From: Dasyornis broadbenti
Lineage: Eukaryota; Chordata; Aves; Passeriformes; Dasyornithidae
Assembly (NCBI GenBank): GCA_013397935.1
Contig: VZRN01003450.1
Coordinates: 1,125 to 65,124, forward strand
Reading direction: 5' to 3'
Length of the DNA stretch: 64,000 bases
In this document: piece by piece, positions 48,421 to 60,525 of the stretch
Layout: the number at the start of each line of letters is the position of its first letter
Position numbering within the stretch: the stretch's first letter is position 1
The notes under the pieces: model-generated
What the model was told of the DNA's origin: nothing
Seen by the model: the letters and a program-made list of their open reading frames with translations, nothing else
The model's database searches: none
Program-made: the position numbers and the translations under genes

Positions 48421-49157
48421 TTATTGCCATGGTGGGCCTGCAGGATAACATTTCCCACCTGGCAGCATAAATGGAGTTATCTCTCCAGGACAGGTCCCAC
48501 TTTCACATGTGCCCATACCATAATGAAGGAACAAGGGGGTTGAGGAGTGGGAGTGACAACACTTAGGGCTGCTCTATTTGATGTGAAGGCCAGCTTAGCA
48601 CCTCTAACTGTCAGGGTCGTGGTTTTAAAATCTAGTTTTCAAGCCAAGCATGTCAGTTTTGTAATATGCTTCAGACATCAGTTCTTCAATGTGGATGAGC
48701 TACTTGCTGTCTTTTTGCAGACAATGGTGACATACCTCTAGGCACCACTGGCAGGCAAACATTTTTAATATTTTTCAAGCTGTGTGGTGTTCTGAGAGAT
48801 GTTTACTTCACCACATCTCTGTCATCTTTTGATGTTAATACCTGTGTCAGAGTGATTTCATGGAGGCAGTCCTGCGATACGAAAGGGAATCCATGGTGCA
48901 GCATAAGATACGCTCTTCTCACCATGTGGCAGAGATAATTCTGTGGTACTTCATGCGAAGGATTTCATTCATCAGTTCTCTAAGCCAGCCTAGGGCACCT
49001 GAACTACAAATATTACAGAAGTAGGAGCCTAATGTCACCATAGTAGAATCACTTTGAAAAATCAGATTTTCATGATACCTAAGCAGTACTGCCACTGAGA
49101 GTGGGGGTTGAAATATTCTGTTCAACAACATAATCATGTCCCAGATTTTCATAGTTA
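48421..49157. other. Non-coding interval; no gene seen
   Basis: No recognisable feature between the minisatellite and the next CR1 copy. Confidence 0.4.
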
Positions 49158-49800
49158 GAATCATAGAATGGTTTAGGTTGGAAGGGACCTTAAATATGAT
49201 CTAGTTCCAACCCTCTGTTATGGGCAGCAACACCTTCCGGGACATCTTGCACTATCCCGGGTTGCTCCAAGCCCCATCCAACCTGGCCTTGGACACTTCC
49301 AGGGACGGGACAGCCACAGCTCCTCTGGGCAACCTGTGCCAGGGTCTCACCACCCTCAAAGGGAAAGTTTTTTTCCTAACATATAATCTAAACTGACAGT
49401 CTCTTAGTTTGAAGCCATTCCCCTTGTCCTGTCACTCCAGGCTCTTGTCTCTCTCCCTCTTTCCTGTCAGCTCCCTTCAGGTACTAGAAGGCCCCAATGA
49501 GGTCACCCCAAAGCTTCTCCTCTCCAGGCTGAACAATCCCAGCTCTCCCAGCCTTTCCCCTCAGCAGAGCTGGTCCATTCCTCTGCTCATCCTGGTGTCT
49601 CCTCTGGACTCTCTCCAGCAGCTCCAGCTCCTTCCTGTGCGGGGATCCTAGGGCTGGAGGCAGCTCTGCTGGAGTCTCACCTGAGTGGGGCAAAGGGGCA
49701 GAATCCCCTCCCTTGACTTGATGGCCACACTGTGGGATGAGCCCAGGACAAGGTTGGCTTTCTCTATAAATGCTTGGATTCACACACACCTGCCACCCTG
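49158..49800 (-). mobile_element. CR1 LINE fragment, inverted, about 640 bp
   Basis: The reversed tail AATCATAGAATGGTTTAGGT begins it. It continues through CCAAGCCCCATCCAACCTGG, CTCTGGGCAACCTGTGCCAG, CCATTCCCCTTGTCCTGTCA, GAGGTCACCCCAAAGCTTCT and CTCCTCTGGACTCTCTCCAG. These are successive blocks of the avian CR1 3' region in the expected order. Confidence 0.93.
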
Positions 49801-52179
49801 CAACTGCAGAGCAGCGTCACTGGATCCTCCAGGGAACCCTCTAGGGATCCACAGAGAGGAGAATGAACCCAGAAGAGTAGAGAGTACAGCATCCCCATAT
49901 CCAGAGCTGATGGAAAATTAATGTATATGCTATCAATATTGATTCCATAGCACGCTGGTTTAACCTGCATAAGGTCAGTACAACGTGATAACGCATTTAT
50001 TTTGTTACAGATGTTCTATGCATTCTCTGTCTGTTCAGTTTTGGTGCAGCCAAGCCAGCCACTCAGGCATGTGTGAGCCTAATACAGCTTCTGATATGAG
50101 TCCAGCCACCACATGGAGCCCTTCACATCCACAATTTATTGTTGCTGTGCTTGGAGCCCTCAGCCTGACCTATCCTTTCCAGAGTGTCTATTTGCTTCAT
50201 GCAGATTCAGCTATAAGTGATATCAAAACACTGCTCAGCTGTTCACTCTTTTCTCCTTCAGAGACTTGCAAAGGAAGAAACCAAAGCACTTCAGGGCATA
50301 CTTACTTGCCAAAGCCAAACTTTTGATCCAAGTGATATTTCTGCACAATTACAGGACCTTAACAGAGCACACGACTCTTGGCACTGTCTTAAAAAGGTGT
50401 CTGTGTCGAGGAACAGTCAGTAGTTTCTAAGCAATCAACAGCAAAACTGAGGAACCTGCTCTTTCTTTAGGACTCAAATGAGGATAAAGGCTCAGCTCCT
50501 TCCTTAAGCCTTGTCTTACACGGGATCCACAAAACTGCAGGTAGGGGACAATTGGATAAGGAAGGAAAATTGTACATGGTTTATTTTACCCACTTGTTGA
50601 CACAAGAGGTTCTTGAAACACATCAAATGTGAGTGAAGAAGAAGGGGAAATGAAACTGCCTCCAATTAATTCCATGATTAATCTTCATATACAAAATTTG
50701 GGAAATGCATTTTGGGTTCTATGTTCTTCCCCTTATGAGAGATGACTGAAGAACTTTTAATTGGATCCCCTCATATGATGTGCAATGACCCAAGTACTGA
50801 GCAGAAAGAAACTGCACAAGACTAAGTCTTAGAAGCCTAATGTAAAATGAGATATCTTTTTAATAACAGGATGTAATTAATATACAACATAACTCAGGTT
50901 TATTGTTATAAAAGCCCAATAGTTTTGATCACTGATCTTGTATGCATAGAAACCAGACTTCAAAAGACAATATGCCCACAGAAAGTATATATGGATTCTG
51001 AAAGAAATCAATTTTTTGAGTGGTAAAAAGCCCCAAAACTGTAATTTCCATGTTAGCAAACTCTGCAGTGTATTTTATCTTTCTCATTTAAGTGTCAGCA
51101 GGAGGATAAAAGAAATTTTTGTGTCTTAATTTGTGCCGTTATTGGCCACCTCTGGTTCTCAATTTCCATTGTTGTCTAGTGTTAAAACAGTAACCCCTAA
51201 ACTCTGGTGGAATTTGCGAATTCTGCCCCCACCTACCCCTGGTGCTCCAAACATACTTCATGCCAAGGGTTTCTCCTCCTGCTGGATGACCAAAATCAAG
51301 GATGTCCATGGTATAATTTGTGCATTAGTTATGAAATAGTCAAATTTCACTGCAGACATCTCAGCATTTGTTGTCCTAGAGGGTTCAAATAAGGAAAAAT
51401 CTTTATAAAATCTGGTGAGGTGCCTGATTCAGTCTTTTGAAAACACAGTCAATCTGTGGAATGTACATCCTCCTAGTGCAATCAAGCCTCTTTTCAAACA
51501 ATTCCAGCAAGAGCTCCTCCTCCCCTCTGAGAGTTTTTTTCTCTGTTCTGTCAGCTCTCCATACTGGAATGATTATCATCATTGATAATCATACTGAAAT
51601 GATTATCTTCAGATATTTTCCTTTTGTCTCCCAAGGCACGCAAGCATACAGCCCCTCTGCAGGAAGCACCTGCAACAAAGGCAGCATTGGTAAATATAAT
51701 CTTGTGTTAAAACCAGCAAATTTGAGACATACTGCAGCTCTTGGTTCATTCTAAAAGATGCAAGCCTTGGAAAACCAGCTGTGTATGGCCACTGATGAAA
51801 AATGAATGAATCAGAGTGGCTTGCATAGGGGAAAATGCAAGCACTCAAAAGAAAAACCAATATTCAATTAATATCTAAAAATAATCAAACGTTGCAGATT
51901 CCAGTAAGAATTAAATCTTTGTACTGAATTTTTGCCAGAAGCATTGAGAGGACTACTTTATTATGAATACAAAACAACAGTATCCTTCTGTGTGTTTAAG
52001 CTACCACTGTAACTACAGTTGCTGAACGTTTTGGGAGCGATTGGATTAGTCACCAAATAAAAAAAAATACATCTAAATGTACTTGCATAGAACATTTGCA
52101 TAAAAGAACAGTTCCCTCCCCAAAGCTTAGTTTTTTCCTCTCGTCTAGCCTTTAAAAGTGAATCAAGGATTCTCTTTCT
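49801..52179. other. Non-coding interval downstream of PCDHA; no gene seen
   Basis: AT-rich intergenic DNA with a 10-bp perfect inverted repeat and 4-nt loop at 51569-51592. No coding feature was recognised. Confidence 0.4.
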
Positions 52180-54317
52180 TGAGTAGCACCTTTTTATTGC
52201 CAGTAAAACAAGACTGGTAACAAAAGAAAACTCTAAATAGACCACATGAGGCCATTGGTGGTTCATGCTTTGAGATACGAATTCTTTTATTAGAGCTTTT
52301 CTGTGATGTTTTAAGACTTGCTGCAGGTTCTTAAAAATGAATAGGAATTGTTCTATTCTGAACTGTCAGCAGTTTGGAAACTTAAAACATCCAGGACATG
52401 TCTCAAGAAATCCAGTTGTTCTCTTTGATCCTAGATTAAAGGGCCTGTTAGAAATTTCAGAGCTATGTAGTTTCTTACACAGTTCCAATTAACACGACAT
52501 TTGAGCTTTATTCTGTGAATGTACAATAATGTAGAAAACTCCTTGGTATTCCCTCATCAGCTGTATTCTATTTAAAAATACATGTATTGGTTTTATATCA
52601 ACATCCTCAATCACATTCAATACTCCATTTATACCCTTAGGTTTAGTAATTCACAGAACTTCAGCTTCACAGATTCTTACCAATAAATCCCAAAATGCAT
52701 GCATGGCTTGGTTTAAGAAAGATATTTTACTTGTGTTTCATACACAAAAAAACTGATAATCAACAGTGGCTTAAAAAATTAACACTACTCCACTTTTTCA
52801 CAAGTGTACAAAAAAGAAAGAATGAATTTACATTCAACGGTAAAGCTTAAAGTCCACTCTAATAATAGTTGCATTGACATTCACATACACAAGCACAGAA
52901 TAAATATTTCAGGATTCTTATAAGAGCATACAGCATACATACAGTACTTGAATTTTACATAAGGAGTGTTAGTAGGATCAGAAATTCATAATCTCATAGA
53001 AAAGTAAAACTAAAATCAGAAAAGGTCGTGTGGGAGGTAACACCAAGGTACTGCACAGAGCTAGCAGGTTAGTAAATCCATTTGTGTGAGGAGTTTGCTT
53101 CTGCTTCTTCATATTAGGACAGTTTGTTTGCAAAGGTGTATTCAAAGTGCAGATTAATGCAAAAAAAAAGAGAAGATATTCTTGTATTTATTAATACATG
53201 CAAGAGGCAGCCCCCCAGTCACCCGACAGAATAAAGCTGTTATTGGCAAGTGGCCGATATAATACAGATGTTTCAGGCAATTTTTCTAAAGCACTTTAAT
53301 AGCAGCAACTGTAATTTATAATGGCTCTAGATTGACTTCTGTTTGGGTTAAAGGGCATCATATTTCTTTAACATTTACAGCTATATTTCTTTATAAATAA
53401 ATATCTCAAATAACAAATAGCATAGTTAATGTTACTTTTTTTTCTCTTTTGCATAAGTGTCGTGGAAAAACTCTGACGTTTTCAGAGACATAATGTGCAA
53501 AATAATGTGGAAATAGGGACACAGAGCATCACAGTTACATTCCTGGGATGTCAGCCCAGCCCTTCTTACACTCTGAGGGCTAGCTTTGCCAGGGTAATGT
53601 AGGGCTTTGAGGGACAACTTTTCCAATGGCTTGCTTGGTAAAGAGATAAAATTTATGGTCTCTTAAAGAGCTGTAAATGTGAGGTTTCATTTGAAGCAGT
53701 GTGTACAATACGTCATATATAGGAGTCAGTATTTCTACACAGTGACTTCTCCAGATTTGACAAGTCTGCTCATCTCCTTTCAGAGATTTTCTCCCCAGCC
53801 TGAACATCTTTGAACGTATGTGTTCATTAGGTGTTTCCTCTGTTGCATATTTACCAGCTCTTCTTGCATTTTATAATCTGATCTCATATCACCTAGCTGA
53901 CATCTGCACACAAATATTTCCAATCAGATAGAGGGTGCACAACATTAAAACTTTTAAACCTGTCCTGTAAGTGTCATCAAGACAGGAGCACAGGAACCAC
54001 AGTGCAGAGTCCAACCTCTCACTGGCTGTACTGTGAAGATTCTCCTTTTCGGCGTAGGAGAAAGGAAACTTGTGTCTGCTTTTTAGATTCTGAAAACAAG
54101 CCAGAGTGGAGAAAAAGAGTTAACACCAGACTTAATAAAGCTTTTAAGACAAAACCTGTTAAGCAATTTAGACAGACACTGAATTTCCTGCTGATTTTCT
54201 CAAGTCTGTACATACAGGAAATTTGTTAACAGTAGGAAGAAGTTGGGATTTGCTACATAGGAGAAATCTGCCATTATTACAAAAACTGGCTAAGTGGGTT
54301 CTTTCGGTATAACTCCC
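52180..54317 (-). other. Probable 3'UTR of PCDHA
   Basis: Begins at the PCDHA stop codon and runs about 2.1 kb through AT-rich DNA without CR1 insertions. Minus-strand AATAAA hexamers lie at 53187-53192, 52507-52512, 52286-52291 and 52193-52198. Mammalian PCDHA transcripts have a 3'UTR of roughly 2 kb, so the last two are the likeliest main polyadenylation sites. The end point is an estimate. Confidence 0.5.
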
Positions 54318-54628
54318 TCACTGGTCACTGTTCTCAGTGGTGCTGTTGCCCTTTTCTTTTTTCTCCTGAGTCTTGTTTCCCTTCTTCTTTTTCTTCTTTT
54401 TCTTGGTCTCTTCTTTCTTGCCAAAGGTTATGAAGTCACTTTTGTCAATTTGGCTGTTTGGTGGCTCCTGCCGGATGGAGATGATTGCAGGAGATCCTGG
54501 GATAATGAATTTGTCTGGCAACTCACCAGGACCACCTTGTTTGGAATTGCCCGGTCCAAATTTAAAGGTCCAGCTGTTGCTGTTCACACCAGCTCCCACT
54601 GGGGGTGACACCTCTCCAGCCTCAGGTT
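54318..54628 (-). CDS. PCDHA: Protocadherin alpha constant exon 3 (terminal coding exon)
   Basis: Terminal constant exon shared by all alpha protocadherins. It encodes the C-terminal part of the common cytoplasmic tail. Translation begins inside a Glu codon completed by a G from the preceding exon and continues PEAGEVSPPVGAGVNSNSW, PDKFIIPGSPAIISIRQEP, NSQIDKSDFITFGKKEE, a run of eight Lys after ETK, and ends KEKGNSTTENSDQ before TGA. This is very close to the mammalian alpha tail as I know it. Lys-rich tails of this kind act in cytoplasmic signalling and anchoring. The acceptor TTTTTCAG lies directly upstream. Frames upstream of the acceptor (Met-Thr-Phe-Ser) are intronic. Constant exons 1 and 2 were not found in the 9.4 kb upstream and are probably outside the window. 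Confidence 0.96.
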
Positions 54629-54650
54629 CTGAAAAAGTCAAAACAGCAAG
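54629..54650 (-). other. PCDHA: Splice acceptor of PCDHA constant exon 3
   Basis: On the minus strand a pyrimidine-rich stretch ending GACTTTTTCAG precedes the exon, with AG at 54630-54629. The boundary falls after the first base of a Glu codon, the phase that keeps the family's reading frame. Confidence 0.88.
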
Positions 54651-55109
54651 AAAAGCTTAAAGCATCTTTAAACACAAGCACTCAGTGAGCTGCAGCTTTC
54701 TGTTTGAAAGGTGTCTGTTTGAAAGCTCTGGCTTCAGCCTACAGTGACTCTTGGTTGCCTGGCTGCTCATCTGGGGGTTGTCCACTGGTTCTTGTCCAGC
54801 CTGCTCAGTGTCAGCATGCACTGACTCACTCCACGTACTGCTAGGCCCAACAGGCTCTGGATCCCATGTTGTTCTTTTGGATTTGAAGTGTATGGAATAA
54901 GATCACTGTGATGCAGCCACTGCAGTGTATTATAGCAGGAAACACAAGCACGTGCATTGCATGGCAAAAGGACACGTTTCAGGGTGTTGAGTCTTTCGGG
55001 ACAGGGTTAGAAGAGTGGCCAGGGCAGGGGGTGTCAGCCTTGGCATTATGCACATCCATGTGGATATTTTAGCAAACCATCCTGTGATGGATGTGTCCAG
55101 GAATCCTCA
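54651..55109 (-). other. PCDHA intron (part); no other feature seen
   Basis: Intronic DNA immediately upstream of the terminal exon. I looked here and further upstream for constant exon 2 (ending near QQWPTVSSATP in mammals) and did not find it. Confidence 0.5.
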
Positions 55110-55425
55110 TGCAGGGAAAGAGTATCTGAAGGCAGGGTGTCAAGAGGGTGGAATGGAGCCAGGCTCTGCCAAGCAGTAAGAGGTATCAGGAACTGATGCC
55201 CAGGAAATTCCACCTTAACATGAGGAAGAACTTTCCTGGGCAGTGACCGAGCCCTGAACAGATTGCCCAGAGAGAGTGTGGGGTCTCCCTTACCGGAGAT
55301 ATTCCAAAATCATCTGGAGGCAATCCTGTGCCTTGTGCTCTGGCATGACCGTGCTTGAACAGGGCCGTCAGACCAGAGGAACCATGGTGGTCCCTTCCAG
55401 CCTGACCCATTGTGTGATTCTGAGT
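55110..55425 (+). mobile_element. CR1 LINE fragment
   Basis: Blocks GTCAAGAGGGTGGAATGGAG, CCAGGCTCTGCCAAGCAGTA, CACCTTAACATGAGGAAGAA and GATTGCCCAGAGAGAGTGTG, with the tail CCAGCCTGACCCATTGTGTG ATTCTG. It belongs to a different CR1 subfamily from most copies here. Confidence 0.85.
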
Positions 55426-57644
55426 TAGTGCATCCCAGAGAGGAACCTGGGGCCAACAAGCATGTGTGTTTGTGTGTAGGTATGGATGCAATGTGGCTGA
55501 GCAGCAGACACGGCCCTAGAGCAAAACCAGGAATGAACTGAATTGCCAGGGCAGAGATACTGCACGACTGCTTCCATCAGGGTGCACAATCTGGTCTCAG
55601 AAATTTTCATGGTCTTCACAAAATCATAGAATATCCTGGTATTCTCTCTAGATCACAGTATTTTATACAGGCAAATATAAAGTGAAGGTTTGTCCCCAGT
55701 TTTAGGCTTGCAGTATGAAGCAAGTCTTAATTTTGTTTCCATTATTTTGATTAGATTGAGTTAATCAGATTGAAATGTTTGCGTATGTTGCTCTGACAAG
55801 GACAATTTTCTAGCATAATAAAATGCAGCAGAATTAGGTTTTACTAAGAGAGAAAGCCTTAAGACTCAGTTGTTTTCTTTCCTTTTAAACTTTGAACATT
55901 TGTTGTAATTTACTTAACTCCCAATTTTGCATAGGAACAGCGTATCTATTTAAATGTATCATGTTAAGTGTTTAAACAACTGTGATCAGGGGAAAGCTGG
56001 AGGGTTATGCTCTGCTGCTAAAGCCCTCAAATCAGATGAAAACATTCTTATCTACATCCTAAAAGTGCAGTAACAAAACATGTGACCCTCATCCTTATAA
56101 CGCTCCTAGCCACACACAAATCCTCACAATACCACACAAACAATTCCAACACCACTGACGTGATTAAGTCTCAGCATCACGTATCAGAGCTGTCCAGCCA
56201 AAGAGATAGATGTTTGGGGTAAAGAAGGAGGTGGAAACTGTGTTGGAAAACCATTTGAGAGGCACTCCATGACCCTTGGAAGAGGAGACAAGGGCACTGG
56301 ATGGGGGAGAAGAAACTGAGAAATCCTAGGTCTCTTACTGATTAAAGAGTACAGGAAGAGAAAGCAGACAATCTAGAGGGAGATCCCCAGTGTTTTGCCA
56401 GTAAACATCTGGTACTGACTGCTCTGTACCCTTGCAATCATAAAGAAGAATGCTGTATTAACTTTAGCAGCTCCTGTATTTCTTATTTAATGATTCTTCA
56501 TCTTCTGTTATGTTGTTTGTCCAATTTTCTATTTTATGAAATAAATGGTGTGTGGTGCATGCAGACATAAGGCTCTCCTTTTAGGTTCAAAAGCTGAAAA
56601 AACTTATTTTGCTGCTTGACAGCCTTTCTCCTGCCTGGCAGCAAAACAAGCATGGCTGGGAAGCATGATTCCTTTTTTTAAGCTTTTCCGTATTGATGAC
56701 AGAGTACAGCAATGTTACAGAGCTAAAGAAATGTGTACACACAACACACCAGAACTGCCTCTGAGACCATCTTTGTAAGAGGTTTGGCACATGGAATCTT
56801 TGGCATCTGCGAACCTCCATGGCACGTGGGGGTGACACGACTGCTTTTACAATGTGATGTTTAATCACGAAATAGAAGAGGCTGTAAACTTCTTTTCCTC
56901 CTAAGACTGTATTTAATGATGAAGAAGCTTTGACTTTATGTTCTTTCCTGGAACTGCTGACGTTGTTTTAGTGACCTTAATGTCTCTAGTCTCAAATAGC
57001 TTTTTTTAAGACATTGTTAATGGAAAAGTTCCTCTATTTCATCAGTTGCGGCTTTTCTGTAAGTTTCCTATGGTCTTAACTATCAGCTTCACGTATTTTA
57101 CATGCTTCCTGTTAGTAACAACAATGTCCTAGAAAGTTCTTTCATAATAAACGCATTAATACGAACCAGCTTTCATTTCTGCTTAATAAATTGTTTTGCT
57201 CAGGTACCTTTTACATGACTTTTGTTTCTCTAAGATGATAAATAAGAAAGGTGGAAATTGTGTGTCTTGGTCTTTTTCCAAATTATTAATCAATTATCTT
57301 TCTACTACAATACAAAACCATGAGCTTTCATATAATTGCACACAATAAATTAAGCCCTATTTGACAAATAAATCCTCTCTTTTTCCCGACAAGCCCACAA
57401 TACACGCATTCCAAACATTGGCCCAGACCCAATGCTCTTTTTCTGTTCCTGGCAGGAAAAAGACAGCTGAAGGTGACCTCAAATCATATTTGACCCACCC
57501 TTGCTCTGGCTGGGGAGAACCCTGTAGCAGTGAATAGTAGAAAAATTACTTCGAAGAGTGCAGGGTGACAACACTCTATGGGCTGCAGATCCACCACAGC
57601 ACAGCTGAAACAGCTGTGTGGCTGTGCCACTTTGATGTGAGCAC
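55426..57644. other. Intronic DNA of PCDHA; no gene seen
   Basis: AT-rich, with no recognisable exon or repeat family. Confidence 0.4.
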
Positions 57645-58010
57645 AGAACATAAAATGATAGAATGGCCTGCATTGGAAGGGACCCCAAATGTAATCCAGT
57701 TCCAGCTCCCTGCCACGGGCAGGGACACCTTCCACTACACCAGGTGGTTCCAAGCCCAGTCCAACCTGGCTTTAAATACTTCCAGGGATGGGGCAGCCAC
57801 AGCTTCTCTGGGCAACTTGTGCCAGGGCCTCACCACCCTCACCTTATATTCTTCCTAATATCTAATCTAAACCTACTCTCTGCTGGTTTGAAACCACTCC
57901 CCTTGTCCTGTCACTCCAGGCCCTTGTAAATAGTCTCAATCTTCCTTGTGCACTCCCTTCAGGTAATAAAAGAGGTAATTAGGTCACCCTAATCAACTTA
58001 TTAGGCTGGA
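57645..58010 (-). mobile_element. CR1 LINE fragment, inverted
   Basis: Reversed CR1 tail and body in order: AAAATGATAGAATGGCCTGC, GACACCTTCCACTACACCAG, GGGGCAGCCACAGCTTCTCT, ACTCCCCTTGTCCTGTCACT, ending near GAGGTAATTAGGTCACCCT. Confidence 0.92.
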
Positions 58011-59616
58011 CACGGGACAAAGACAGTGACTTCATGTTATCCATTTTACCCCGCAAATACAGTAGCATGGAAGAATCCAGGGTATCCCTGAGGTACGGAA
58101 TCTCCTGCATGAAACCTCTTCCCACACTAATCAGGTGCACGTACACATCTGCACTTCTGAAATCTAATTCAGAGCAGGCAACCAACCCTTTAAGCTGGTT
58201 CTGCCTAGGCAAATCTACTCACCAGATGAACTTGGTAGCATTTGTCACAAAAACATCTGACTTGATGTATCCAAACACAACAAACCCATCACATCTACTC
58301 TGGAATCAGGATTCTGTCTGACTGTGGGGGTTTGCTTGCACTCACGTGTGGTTTTCTCCCAGACCCTGAACATGTCTGTTGTCCATAAAAACCAAGCATT
58401 TTAATACTCCTTAATATTCACTAAGCCAAAGGAAACTAATTATCCTTACCACTGTGTGGAGAGCTTGCATAGAAAAAACCAGAGACATCCAGAATCTAAT
58501 GAGTTAATAGCCATCATTTCCTACAAGTGGAGCTTCACCAGTCCTCAGGAAATTTCTCTTCTGCGTGATTTACCTGATAACATGTGTGTTTATCTGTATT
58601 GGCAGGCTGGAAGGTCACAGTTCAGCTGTACTAACAACGTTGTATGTTTAGGCATTTCAGATCAAGGATAAATGTCATTTACTAACTAGTTTCCAAGACT
58701 TCCTTAAACATCTCTTCTGTTTCTTATCAGCAGGAATTCAACAACAAAGGCTTTCTACTTATATGTTATTTTACATTTAATGGGATTAGTTGTACTTCTC
58801 TTGCATATTTTCTGGGTCTTTTAATGAATGCTGCAAGTTTATTAAACTTAGAGGAAGATCTAAATAAAACAAACCCGCTGGTTATATTTATAACACTTAA
58901 TTTAAAACATTACACTTCTTTTCTTCCTACAGCTACAGAGGGGGGGTTGCCAGAGTTCATACATAAGAGCTCAGAGTCTGGTTGTTTCCTGGGGTAACTC
59001 ATAGGATTACTTTGGACATTATCCCTGTCTTTTCTTCTCAAGGAATATGGCAGACTTCATGTGCAATGACCGAATAATTAAATTTTTAAATGCGTGCATG
59101 CAGCAGAACCCAAAATCTAGGCTGCACCTGCAGGTCCTGATGCTTCTTTGCCTGTCTGTCTGCAAGCTAAAATAGGAGATGAACTTTTCACCCCTTCCCT
59201 TTCCTACTCTCACCGAAATACAAGTGTCTCAGTAGACTTTAAATGGAACCCAGAGCAGCAGAGGCTCTGCAGTCGAGTAGGTCATGTATCTAGCTGGCAT
59301 GAAAGGACTTTTAGGTTGTCTTTCAAAATACTTCTTTTTCCATCCCGTGACTGCTGTCTGAAATGTACAGGCAGATTTATGCAGAAAAAAACCCCATATC
59401 CTCAAATCACCTATCTGAAAGCTGGAGGGGTTAGGATATGGTGCATAGCTAATTTTTTTTTCTCTTCCTGAGGCACTTACTGGTCATATATTGTAGCCCT
59501 CTACCTCTCACGGGACTTAAAAAACATAGAAATCTTGGTCAACAGGCACTTGTTCAACAAGCCCTAACTGCTCTGAAACACCCAATTTCCTTCACAATGT
59601 CAGATATAGAGGGTCA
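58011..59616. other. Intronic DNA of PCDHA; no gene seen
   Basis: No supported exon, repeat or RNA gene between two CR1 copies. Confidence 0.4.
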
Positions 59617-59790
59617 TGTCTGCCCAGAGAAGCTGTGGCTGCCCCATCCCTGAAGTGTCCAAGGCAGGTTTGGACAAGGCTTGGAGCAAAGTGATCTAGT
59701 GGAAGGTGTCCCTGCCCATGGCAGGGGGGTTGGAACAAGACGAGCTTTAAAGTCCCTTCAATCCAACCTTTCCATGATTCTATGTTGATG
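59617..59790 (+). mobile_element. CR1 LINE fragment (3' end)
   Basis: TGCCCAGAGAAGCTGTGGCT, GCCCCATCCCTGAAGTGTCC, CCCTGCCCATGGCAGGGGGG and TTGGAACAAGACGAGC, with the tail TTTCCATGATTCTATG. It keeps a well-preserved CR1 tail. Confidence 0.92.
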
Positions 59791-60199
59791 TCACAGTCTC
59801 CAAGATTCCAGAAAGGAGCAGGTTGCAGGTGAACTGTGTCACCCCACTGATCCCCACTTGCATGCTCCAGGCAGTCCTGCTCTCAGCACATAGGTTTTTC
59901 AGAGGTACCCATGCTCTGTGCAGGAAGCCCAGACACAAGGAACCAGGTCCCTAAAATTTAACCTGTAGTAACTGTAGGTACCCACATTTATTTTTCTTAC
60001 AGAGTTAGACACCCCTTTTCTATATTCAGCCACCAGAAATGTCGGCATCCAATCTACCATGTCTAATTTAATTCATGCTATGGTCTGTAAAGAGACAGGC
60101 ACCCTCAGAAGGCAGTTCAACACACCTGGCTTAAATGCATGGTTTTAGAGGTATTGAATTGGACACTTTATCACTGTCTTTGGAGACCTTGCTTTCTAC

Positions 60200-60525
60200 A
60201 ACTCCCTGACAGGAGGCTCTGGTCAGGTGGGGATCGACTTCTTCTCCCTGGCAACCAGTGACAGGACAAGAGGACAGGGCCTCAAACTGCACCAGGAGAG
60301 ATTCAGGTTGGACATCAGGAAGAATTTCTTCACAGAATGGCTTGTCAAGCATTGAAAGGAGCTGCCCAGGGAGGTGGTGAAGTCACCATTTCTGGTGGTG
60401 TTCAAGAAATGACTGGACATGGCAGTAAGTGCGCTGGTCTGGTTGACAAGGTGGTGATCAGTCAATGACTGATGATCAGTCAAAGACTGATCTTGGAGGT
60501 CTTTTCCAACCTAAATGATTCTGTA
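60200..60525 (+). mobile_element. CR1 LINE fragment with local tail duplication
   Basis: GACTTCTTCTCCCTGGCAAC, AGTGACAGGACAAGAGGACA, TTCAGGTTGGACATCAGGAA and GCTGCCCAGGGAGGTGGTGA, then the tail TCTTTTCCAACCTAAATGAT TCTGT. Near the end (60460-60492) a unit containing GATCAGTCAATGACT is repeated with small changes. This subfamily differs from the neighbouring copies. Confidence 0.88.

Noticed and set aside
49409..49789. Open frames on both strands over 49.4-49.8 kb
   Set aside because: They lie inside a CR1 3' region and are translations of repeat DNA.
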